Of a stretch of DNA of 64,000 nt, positions 55,440 through 64,000 are shown piece by piece. Below the pieces are notes generated by a model. It did not search any database. It had not been told where the DNA came from and saw only the letters and a program-made list of their open reading frames with translations. The position numbers and the translations under genes were made by a program. Numbering within the stretch: the stretch's first letter is position 1; each line of letters opens with the position of its first letter. This DNA is from Catonia carolina. Its lineage: Eukaryota; Arthropoda; Insecta; Hemiptera; Achilidae. The stretch lies in NCBI GenBank assembly GCA_035578175.1, contig JAQMRL010000001.1, positions 48,755,553-48,819,552 of the forward strand. The letters run 5' to 3'.

Positions 55440-56055
55440 TACAGATTTTTAATAAATAACGTTCTTTATTACTAATATTTATGTTCTGTTATTGTGGTCC
55501 AGTTTATATTAGATCAAGGGGGATCGCGATCTCCCATAATCGTCTACGTAATACAGAATTAACAATTGACCCCCTTTTCTTACCAGCCGATAAAGATATT
55601 GTATTCAAATTTTTACCCCACATTCAGTTTCATCTAATATAACTTTGGACGAAACAATTTGTAAAATAATTAGTCTAGTTTCAATGGAGAAAATTGTTTT
55701 TTTTTTGCATCATTACCGTTGTGGAATCACCCCAAAGTGTAAACAAAAGTGCCATAACTGGGGTTTTAAACAATTAACTAAAAATGTCTTTCCATCAGTA
55801 GTTGTATTACAGTAAGGGCCTCCTATTAATATCAAGTCAATAGTTTCAGTGATTTTTGAGTAAATGGGTATCTTATTAACAATAGGCTACTATGTTTCCA
55901 GAAAAATTTTATAAAAGAAGAAACTTTACGATTTCATTAGGCATTACTCAAAAAGAAATTTAATGTCGCATGTTAAAACGTAAAAATGGGTCATATTGTC
56001 ACGTATTTACAAAATAATACCCAATGCTTCTATAATATTTACTATACTTGTTGCT
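55440..56055. other. AT-rich DNA, nothing recognised
   Basis: No coding or repeat signal seen. Confidence 0.4.
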
Positions 56056-56063
56056 ATAATTTA

Positions 56064-56245
56064 GCCGGCCCGTTGGTGCAGAGGCCAGGAAAGCTGGCTT
56101 CTGTGCCAGTTCTTAGCCAGGTTCTGTGCCAGGGGTCCTTATTTCGATTTTCGGTCAAGCTGAATTATTTTTATCTATATATCATCTCGCATCATTATCT
56201 ACGCACCTGCTATGGGTTATGCAGCCATAAAAGCAGAATAAAAAA
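56064..56245 (+). mobile_element. tRNA-like SINE, family S3
   Basis: GCCGGCCCGTTGGTGCAGAG is A-box-like, and after a partial internal duplication (TTCTGTGCCAG twice) a decayed B-box TTTCGATTTTCGGTC follows. The tail reads ACCTGCTATGGGTTATGCAG then CCATAAAAGCAGAATAAAA. It resembles the reverse-strand copy at 57467-57600 around GGCTT-TGTGCCAG. A 97-codon frame across it is incidental. Confidence 0.55.
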
Positions 56246-56249
56246 GTGT

Positions 56250-57460
56250 ATAAAATTTATGCATGTAATAAAGCAGTAAAAACAGTGTTGTTGCAAACAA
56301 AATTTACTATCGTTAATAAAAAAAACAAACAAATGGAACATCCACGACAAGAAAAATGTAATAAAAGCCCAGGTTTTAGAGACTCATTTATCACAATGAC
56401 TTGGAATAATTAAACAATCATTAATTTGTTTTTATGGTGGTCAGAATTTAATTAATTATGTCTAATTTTAGAGCTAAAAGATTTGAGTATCAAACAGCGC
56501 AAAAAAAGTTTCAACCGGAAATCCGGTGGGACCAACCCCTCGCTTAAACCTGACTTATTTTTATCAAATATGAAGTTTAAAAAATATAATATAGGCTAAA
56601 TTTTTAAACTCATTGCAGAAGTAGGCCTAAAATAAAACGTTATGTATTTAAAATCTTTCATTTGATCTAAAATATTTCTTGTATATTTTAAATTATTTTA
56701 AAAGAATATTAAGATTTCACCTGATACGTCCATCGTGTTATAAGATGAAAATATAAGCACATAGGTTTTCTAAAAGCCGCTGTAATATGGTAGTCAGTTC
56801 TATTGTGGCACAGACCAAGATAGGGCGCCTTAAATCTGTTCTTTAATAGCCATCTCAAATTACTAACGTATTCATTTGGATTTATGGCCTGCTTACATGA
56901 ATTATGATATGGATTCTCATGTCAAAAAATAAATTAAAATGTTAAATGACTGGGCTTAAACATTTGTAAATAACATTGTTCGGAGCTGTAAGACATCAAA
57001 GATGGTTAAAGATTTTATTAAAATCGTTAGGTGTGTGTCACAAACCATGCGGTCATAATACGAAGTCTTTTTTTTAAAACCACGACAAAAGATGATTTAT
57101 ATTTCATAATAGACTGGAGTGCTAATAAAATAGCTAATATATCATAATAAACTGTCTCTTATGTCATTAATGGCTGTAATTTATGTTTATTAACAAGACA
57201 CCAACTGTCCGACGGATATACTTAAAACGTAATAACAGGGCTACTTGGAACTACATAATATAAATTACTTAATACATATCTTATTTTACATTAGGTTATT
57301 CAAATTAAATTTCAATGTTTCATCAAATAATTTTTGAGACAATTAAAATGAATAGAAGAAAATGCAATTTCAATCATATTTTTCAGAACACTTACGTTTG
57401 ATCCCTGTAAAGACGTAGAGTTTAGCATGTGGTCTTATCCTGTGTGTAACGTTTTATAAC
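56250..57460. other. AT-rich DNA, nothing recognised
   Basis: A TAGGCCTA octamer at 56622-56629; no coding or repeat signal. Confidence 0.4.
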
Positions 57461-57466
57461 CCCTGA

Positions 57467-57600
57467 AAAGACATTGTAGGATGGCAGATAAAAACGGATG
57501 ATGTAAAAATGCAAGACCTGACAGGGAATTGAACCCGGGATTCCTGGCACATAAGCCTCTTGGCTGTAGAAACGTTTACTGCACGATTGTATTTTCTGTT
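57467..57600 (-). mobile_element. tRNA-like SINE, family S3, reverse copy
   Basis: Minus strand: GAGGCTTATGTGCCAGGAAT, B-box CCCGGGTTCAATTCCCTGTC, then AGGTCTTGCATTTTTACATC. The T-arm-like segment pairs well. The A-box part is decayed. Confidence 0.6.
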
Positions 57601-57604
57601 GTAG

Positions 57605-57985
57605 TAATACCTAATACAGGGTGTCTGACTTAGAAAAATTAAAAATCGATTTGCCGATTTTTATATTTTTTTACATAGTAATATGCACATTTCTAGTTGT
57701 ACCAAAATTTTATTTCTATGAAAACTAATTTTTTTAGAATGTTTTTTTAATTCTGTTTTTTGTGAACGTATTTAATATTCGCACGTTTTTCGAATTAACT
57801 TTTTTCAAAATGTTTATTTCGGTATTCTAAGAACTGATAAATGATATTGTAATTAAAATTTTCTGAGTTTTTTACCATGTTAAATCAGAAAAAATTTGAT
57901 ATATAATATATGCATTATACTTTTTAAAAAAATTGTAATTTTTTTTATAGCGGATTTGAGACACTAAAGTGTCAAAAACTTCAAA
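57605..57985. other. AT-rich DNA, nothing recognised
   Basis: No coding or repeat signal seen. Confidence 0.4.
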
Positions 57986-57993
57986 AACTCTTT

Positions 57994-58488
57994 CGAGGTC
58001 ATTTCTGTTATCCCCCCCCCCCCCAGCATAACTTGTCACATTTTGTGGATATTTCAAACGTAATATTACAGCATTTTTAACGAGACAAACGGGAAAAATA
58101 TTTCAAAAATTTTGCACCAATATTCTTCAAGTTAAGGTTAAATAGATTGCTTTTCCTCAATATTGTTACTGTAGTACGTAATAATGAAATATAAATTCAT
58201 TGAGTGCATGCCATCATTAAATAAATTTTTCATTAAATTAATTTAACTCAATTAAATTAAATTAACATCATTAAATTAAATATTATTAAATAATTTAATA
58301 ACTTTCAATAAATAGTTGAACGTTAACTTGAAACAGAAAAAACATAACGTTAACTTGAAAAATATTTATATATGAACGTTTTTAAATATTTGTCCCGTTT
58401 TTCTCGTTAAAATACTGTAAGATTGCCTACGTACGAAATATCCACAAAATGTGACAAATTCTGCTGGAGGGGGTAACAGAAAAGACAC
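57994..58488. mobile_element. MITE family M1, copy 1
   Basis: Inverted terminal regions of about 110 bp: both ends (one reverse-complemented) read GTC-TTTCTGTTA(T/C)CCCC, then TTGTCACATTTTGTGGATAT, and later AACGGGA and AATATTT blocks. CTCTTT at 57988-57993 and 58489-58494 is a probable duplication. The centre is AT-rich with ATTAAAT repeats. A C13 tract (58012-58024) sits in the left arm. A second copy lies at 59591-60080. No coding capacity. Confidence 0.75.
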
Positions 58489-58499
58489 CTCTTTTCATC

Positions 58500-59580
58500 C
58501 TAAACAATTTATATTCCCTTCTAAGGAACTATGAAAACAGACAGATCACGTAAGAAAATAATGTAGTGTTATCTTTTTATAGATCTTGGGGAGATGTGGC
58601 AAAAAGTTAACAGTGAGTTACATAGAAAGTCGGATCCCTTAATCCTTTACGAATATCTTATTTCTAGAAAAATTTTCTAAAGTACAGCCTCATGTAGACA
58701 AAAAGAACTTTATTCTCGCTGCTGTGATCCTGAACTCTCTCACTTTTGGAACCTTACTACCATAAGCTAATAGCTAGGATTGTCATAGTTTTGTAGGCTA
58801 AAAATTAATTTTGTCTCCTTATTTCTTTTACGTTTGAGAATCCAATGAATTGTCCCACATATTTATCTAAACTTTAGGTAAATATATAAGTATAATAATT
58901 TTTATTGAGTCATACTGAAAGTTTTTCTTCCATTATCAAAATTTAACTTGTAGTTAGAAATAGTTTAATAATAGGAAGGTACTATCAACAGTTTGCAAAT
59001 CATTAAAGAGCGTAATAAACAGTTACTGTATATTACGATCTTTAATGGTTTGCAAACTTTTTATTCAATAATGTAATGTGTAGTATAAATAATATTATTT
59101 CCAAAACAAACAAAAACAAATCATATAGGTCCGTTAAAAATATTTAACATATTATGCGGGCTTACAATCTAATTTATTCTTCATTTGACTGGAGTATTGC
59201 CCTAAAAACGAGTATTCATTTTCTTAACAGAAGATTTTATAACATCGTAACCACATGCAGACATTAATAGTGTTTTGGAGTTTATTTTTGTTTTGATCTA
59301 ATGTCTCCTTACAACCATAGTGACATTTACAATGCTTTAACCTAGCGATGATTTAAAGATTACAACTTCATTAGAGAATGAAGCAATTGGTTCCTATTCA
59401 TAAAATGTTGTAGTTTGCTGATTAAAGCTTACTAATACAACACATTGAGGCCAATCCCCTAGTACATTCGGACTGAATGTTACACGCTGGTGGAAGAACC
59501 CCGAGTATTTTTGTACCCTCCTATTTAATTCAATACAAAATCTCCTACGTTGTATTTCCGCGTTTCTGCTCTCTCGAATG
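58500..59580. other. AT-rich DNA between M1 copies
   Basis: A 14-bp inverted pair around 58992-59055 (GTTTGCAAATCATTAAAG and CTTTAATGGTTTGCAAAC) spans about 60 bp. Nothing else recognised. Confidence 0.45.
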
Positions 59581-59590
59581 ATTAAATAGT

Positions 59591-60080
59591 TGGTCTTTTC
59601 TGTTATCCCTCCCCCAGTATAGTTTGTCACATTTTGTGGTTATTCGTATGCAATCGTACAGTATTTTTAACGATAACGGGAAAAATATTTTTAAAAATCT
59701 TACAACAAATATTCTTCAAGTTAAGGTAAAATAAAGGTAGGGTAAATACATTACTTTTTCTCAATATTTAAGCTTACTGTATACAATAATTAAATATAAA
59801 CTCATTAAGTACATGACATCATTAAATAAATTAATCATTAATTAATTTAACAAAATAAACATCATTGAATTAAATATTATTAAATACTTCAGTAACTTTC
59901 AATAAACAGTTCAATGTTAACTTTAAAAAACCGTTAACGTTAACTTTAAAAATATTGATACAAGATTTAAAAAAAAAAAATTCCGTCTTTATAAATACGT
60001 ACTGTAAGATGACCTACATATGATATTATATCCACAAAATATGGCAAATTACGCTGAGGAAGGAATAACAGAAAAGACCC
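59591..60080. mobile_element. MITE family M1, copy 2
   Basis: Direct-orientation relative of 57994-58488, similar along its whole length. Ends read TGGTCTTTTCTGTTATCCC and, reverse-complemented, GGGTCTTTTCTGTTATTCC. A perfect 7-bp AAATAGT flanks it (59584-59590 and 60081-60087). The superfamily is not identified; 7-8-bp duplications would suit hAT-like or similar transposases. Confidence 0.8.
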
Positions 60081-60094
60081 AAATAGTCTGTCGA

Positions 60095-60615
60095 TAGTCG
60101 ATTCTCTGAAGTTACAATGCATTCTGCAAGATTTTTTTAAAATGTGTGCAGATCTAGATATAAAAAACAGGGATTAAAACTCCTATATTGATACATTCCT
60201 ATATGGTATATCTATAAGTAAAGACATTAAACATAGAGATCAAAAATAATATATTTTAATCACATGTGTGTAAAAGTTATTCAATGTGAATGATCATGTT
60301 TATTTTGAAAGAAAACACCATCACTTGTCTTGTCTATGATGGGTTCCATCTGTATACATTTACACGAAAAGGGTAGTGCTAATGGAAAGTTAATCTACAT
60401 CGTAAACGTTCATAGGGTTTCTTCGAATTTAGTTTAAGTAGGCAACTAAAAAAAAAATGTATACCATCTAGTTGCATAGAAGTCAGCTGGTTACATGATT
60501 TATTTTTTTATAAACGAGCCATCACTGTGGGGTATCATCGCCTGTTTTCATTCATAGCACGTAAGGGACGTTTATGAATAGGTAGGCCTACACAATCACG
60601 CGTAGATACGTAGTA
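60095..60615. other. AT-rich DNA, nothing recognised
   Basis: A TAGGCCTA octamer at 60583-60590; nothing else. Confidence 0.4.
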
Positions 60616-60635
60616 ATCCACGGTAATAGTAGACT

Positions 60636-62726
60636 TTGCCCATAACAGGCAGGTGGAGTGTTAAATTATATTTGCACTCGATCCTGCTAGTTCCAGGGCT
60701 ACAAAAATAGTTATGTTTCTTTTCACATGGTCAGCCAATTTATATGACTGAAATATTTAAAAACAAAAGAGGTAGAGGTATAAATTTTCGTCCGTGCAAT
60801 CACAAAGGGGCGTATCTCGATTTTGTTGATTTTTCAGGAAAGCCATTTAAAGTTTGAAGTGAACCCTTCATGTAACTTAACACTTCATTGTTCACTCATT
60901 ATTGTTCATACTTTCTTTATTTGTATAGATTATAATAAACAAATGTTCAGGTTTTGGATAAAACAATTAAAAAAAAGATTTTTATCATTACAAAATAAAG
61001 AAATGATGACTCAAAAACCCTTCTTACTGAGATACGCCAGTTTGTCATTGCTTTCGTAATTTTTATTAATGCACGAATTTCAGTTACGCCCTTGAGAATA
61101 CCAGTATGTTAAATAAATAATAACAAATAAAATAGAAGTAATTTGTTTTATTTAAAATATTTAAGCTAAGATAAAAACACGGGATCTTATAAACTAATCA
61201 TTATAAATTTCTGATAAGCATAATGACATTTACTTGACGTTAAAAGACTATCTGTTAATGATAATAACCATTAGGTTTCTTTTGCAGTTTTATTGACTTT
61301 CCTAATTTGCTTTAGAAATGTGTATGATTTATCACAAATTAATTTGATCATTGAGTATATTAATGAGAACATTATTGAACTACAATATTTAAAAAATTAC
61401 AGTATTACAAACACTTCCAAATACAATTCCACAAGGTGATACACATTTTAGAAAAATATAAGTTATAAAACTAAACACCTACCAACTAAGCCTAATAGAA
61501 ACCATGTTGTAGTCAACATTTCTTTTAGTGTCAATGATAATTAGGCCTACTTCCTGTTATAAAAGAAATAGTCGCATAAATACTATTATTTTGACAGCGG
61601 TAATAAAAATAATATGTACTGGACACATACTAAATACACTCAATGCGCTCCCGGACTGAGAAGTAACATGAAAATGATTTATAAAACTAAAACACTTACT
61701 AACTACACCTAAGATAATTGATTTAAGAAAAAAAATTACTTAAACAAGTTAAACAACACAAGTAATAAGACAAAATTTCTTATGAGGTAAATTTGTGTAA
61801 AATGTTGCAAATCCTGGATTTTTTATTACAAGAGTATCTCTTAAGCATAATTTCACCAAGTCATTATATTTTGCAGTGGCTATCAGTGGAGATTTCCCAT
61901 TAAGTTTTTCTGGATTGCTAAATTCAGATTTTCGAAAAGTGAAATGCTATTGTACACGTTAGAAACAATGGGTTTTTTTAAAATAATCTTTCTAGGCTGA
62001 TATTTTATTACCATTAATGCTCTGAAGGTTGTCTAGTCAATCTTATCATTAGCATCATCCTTCCTAACCCTAACCCTGAGAATTCTAATACCTATTGAAA
62101 GTTTTTTGAAGTTAAGAAAATCATCAAAATTTAAAGAATAAGTAATGTAGAATTATTTGCTCGTGCTAAACAAAAAATTGGTGTTGAATGTTTTGGTAAA
62201 ATATTTCTCCAGACAACTTTAAAGTTGTTTGAATAGTTGAATGAGCAGATTTCTGCAGAAAAAATCTGCAGATACGCCTAATTGGTGCTTTAATTCAAAA
62301 ACAAACACAACCACCAAACAGGCGTATCTAAGATATGGCTGTATGTGACTGTTTTTCCACGTGAAAATATTAACTTACGCCCTTCATTTTTTTTTAGTAA
62401 CTAAGAAACTAACGTGAATTGAGATACGCCAGTTTGTCACTTCACAGAACAGCACCAGATAAGTATGGAATCGGCCTTAACTCAAAACAGGCAAAAATCG
62501 AGATACGCCCCTTTGTGATTGCACAAAGCCAGACCCTGTAGTGAATGAAGTGAAGGTGTCATTTGCAAGGTGGAAAGTATATATTTTTCAGAGGGCCTGG
62601 CATGCTGATAAGCATACTTTTTCACTCAGTGAGGAAGGCATGGTAAACCACTTCACTCCTCGTTTTAGTTAGTAAAGCCTCTAGAGTTTCAAATCACCCT
62701 TTTCGGCTGATGACCTAAACGACAAC
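60636..62726 (+). mobile_element. RepA retroposon copy 4, interrupted
   Basis: Both ends are fixed by a perfect 11-bp duplication AATAGTAGACT (60625-60635 and 62727-62737). The 5-prime part runs from TTTGCCCATAACAGGCAGGT to about 60785; the 3-prime part from CCAGACCCTGTAGTGAATGA (about 62529) to CTAAACGACAAC. Between them sits a 1.73-kb terminal-inverted-repeat element, and roughly 50 bp of RepA present in the other copies is missing at the junction. Confidence 0.85.
60794..62524. mobile_element. terminal-inverted-repeat element with GATACGCC sites
   Basis: The outer 31 bp are perfect inverted copies starting GTGCAATCACAAAGGGGCGT then ATCTCGATTTT. Length is 1731 bp. The octamer GATACGCC or its complement occurs six times: 60809, 61031, 62271, 62331, 62423 and 62502. 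The 19-mer GAGATACGCCAGTTTGTCA is repeated exactly at 61029-61047 and 62421-62439. The interior is AT-rich and encodes no recognisable transposase; the longest frame (60823-61059) starts at the left end and has no domain. Repeated sub-terminal sites resemble transposase-binding arrays of DNA transposons. No target duplication is visible, and RepA sequence was lost at the site. The superfamily is unknown to me. Confidence 0.75.
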
Positions 62727-62744
62727 AATAGTAGACTGATATCA

Positions 62745-63260
62745 ATAGATCTACCAACCCACGAACATTCAATTATCTTCATTTCGCAATTGCGCCGCAT
62801 GCCCAATATAAATAAACCTACGAAACTCAGTCTAATGTCACATCTGTTAACCCCATTACCAAGGTCACGACAGTAAAAGAGTCACTGCATTGCAACAACA
62901 ATTTGTGCAAACATTATACAAATTCATAAACTAATTTAAAAAATTATGGTAGTAACTTTGAAAAGTATAAACCAAATATTTTTTTACCTTAATTATTGGC
63001 AACCTGTTTCTTTTTAACAACCAATAAATGGTTGTATTTATTTTATTTTTTTGTGCGTATTTACATAGCGACATTTTGATTTATAGTTATACATCAATGA
63101 TACATAAATGGATGTTAGTTGGTGACCATACTAAGTTAACTGCCAAACCATTCTTACTTAACAATTCGAAGCAACTTTCTACCATCTTCTAGCTTAAATA
63201 CCAATTTTCGAATATAAAATAGTAACTAAAACAGCACGATAAGAAGATAGCCAATTCCAT
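62745..63260. other. AT-rich DNA, nothing recognised
   Basis: No coding or repeat signal seen. Confidence 0.4.
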
Positions 63261-63267
63261 TTAACAG

Positions 63268-63420
63268 TTGCAGAGCGTACCCTTACAAGCCGATAAGTCC
63301 TGGGTTTAGTTTTTCGGTTAGTGTTTGGACATTTTTAACACATAAGCCCACTGATTGGCCGACCGTTTTTTAACTCCCTGTTGTCACTAACGACCAAGCA
63401 CTTAATGCTAATAAAAAAAC
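63268..63420 (+). mobile_element. SINE family S1, diverged copy
   Basis: CCTGGGTTTAGTTTTTCGGT is a decayed B-box region, and TGTCACTAACGACCAAGCAC with TTAATGCTAATAAAAAAAC is a decayed S1 tail. Confidence 0.6.
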
Positions 63421-63424
63421 ACTT

Positions 63425-63960
63425 AGTACAAACGAAATCTGCCAATAAGCGCAGTTCCTAGGAAAATCATATCTTGAATGTACGATTGCAATTGGTTCTA
63501 GTGAATTTTGTTAAAAGTAGGCCTACCTCTATAGAGCCTACTTATGAATTACGTCAAACAGAGGACCGAGATTAAGAGGCTGCGTAAAAATGTATGGTTT
63601 AACAGATTAGCTATTATTAAGATAATTACATCATAAAATATTACATGTTAACGAGTCTCGGCTATGGAATTAAGCAACACAAGAAACGGAAATTTAGGAA
63701 ATGAAACGATCTCTTCAAAATCGTAATTGTAATAAATTACTGTTAATACTGTTCGAACAGAGCCTAAAATTAGGACGTAAATGCGAGTGTTAGAATGTTT
63801 AGAACAAGGTCGGTCTTAGGCAGGGGCGAGCGGGACAAACGCCCCGAGTACCGCGACCGTAAAAATTTAAAGATTACAAAAAAAATACTGTATCAATAGA
63901 AAACATCAAAAATGTGGAAATCAACATTATGTACAGTGACAAAGTGTTTATCTTTATTGT
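63425..63960. other. AT-rich DNA, nothing recognised
   Basis: A TAGGCCTA octamer at 63518-63525. A short higher-GC stretch at 63815-63865 (GGCAGGGGCGAGCGGGACAA, GCCCCGAGTACC) may be a transposon end but has no visible partner. Confidence 0.4.
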
Positions 63961-63967
63961 ATTTTTA

Positions 63968-64000
63968 GGTCATCAGCCGAAAGGCTGGTTTGAACCTCTA
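63968..64000 (-). mobile_element. RepA retroposon copy 5, cut by window edge
   Basis: TAGGTCATCAGCCGAAAGGC and TGGTTTGAACCTC are the reversed 3-prime end of RepA. The A/C-rich terminal part seen in other copies is missing. The element continues beyond the window. Confidence 0.75.

Noticed and set aside
62060..62080. CCTAACCCTAACCC as a telomere-like repeat
   Set aside because: Only two units; arthropod telomeres are usually TTAGG, and nothing nearby supports a telomeric insertion.

Overview
This window looks like arthropod (probably insect) nuclear DNA with a large, transposon-rich genome. It is strongly AT-rich (I estimate roughly two thirds A+T, not computed). It contains no rRNA, no convincing intact tRNA gene, no CRISPR array and no bacterial-type operon. 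Almost everything recognisable is a mobile element or its relic: Jockey-, R1- and RTE/BovB-like non-LTR retrotransposons, several tRNA-derived SINE families, a 395-bp retroposon with perfect target-site duplications (called RepA here), hAT-like and other MITEs, and possible Helitron-like pieces. The Jockey/R1/SINE mixture is typical of arthropods; the species cannot be told from sequence alone.

Layout. 1-9 kb: AT-rich DNA with a faint LINE relic, RepA copy 1 (4581-4974), old SINE pieces, a Tigger-like terminus with a 64-bp duplication, and a chimeric SINE (7195-7377). 9-20 kb: a candidate host exon (9400-9496, minus), RepA copy 2 (11407-11804), a GC-rich hairpin segment joined to a SINE tail (16902-17140), a CpG-rich patch near 18.6 kb and two head-to-tail SINEs (19506-19862). 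20-27 kb: LINE 3-prime relics on both strands, Helitron-like pieces, a BovB-like relic and SINEs. 28-31 kb: SINEs and RepA copy 3 on the minus strand. 34.18-38.04 kb: the one well-preserved element, a 5-prime-truncated Jockey-clade LINE on the minus strand with a complete 889-residue endonuclease/reverse transcriptase reading frame, whose ATG overlaps the ORF1 stop as TAATG. 39.4-40.7 kb: a large imperfect palindrome with TA-flanked inverted repeats, each arm hit by a SINE. 42.6-45.5 kb: a decayed Jockey relic, a TATA/Inr core promoter on the minus strand and an R1-clade 3-prime end. 47.3-47.6 kb: a candidate terminal exon. 50-53 kb: LINE relics, a three-fold tandem SINE tail, and a 410-bp hAT-like MITE nested in another SINE. 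53.8 kb: a tRNA-Val-like SINE with a perfect 12-bp duplication. 58 and 59.6 kb: two copies of a 490-bp MITE. 60.6-62.7 kb: RepA copy 4, split by a 1.73-kb terminal-inverted-repeat element carrying six GATACGCC sites. The window ends inside a fifth RepA copy.

Biologically the parts relate as parasites and carriers. Autonomous LINEs (only the Jockey ORF2 looks intact) supply reverse transcriptase. SINEs with exchangeable tRNA-like heads and two recurrent tails presumably borrow it. DNA-transposon derivatives insert into these, giving a relative order of insertion. No host gene can be annotated with confidence; two exon-like pieces suggest the window may lie within introns or between genes.
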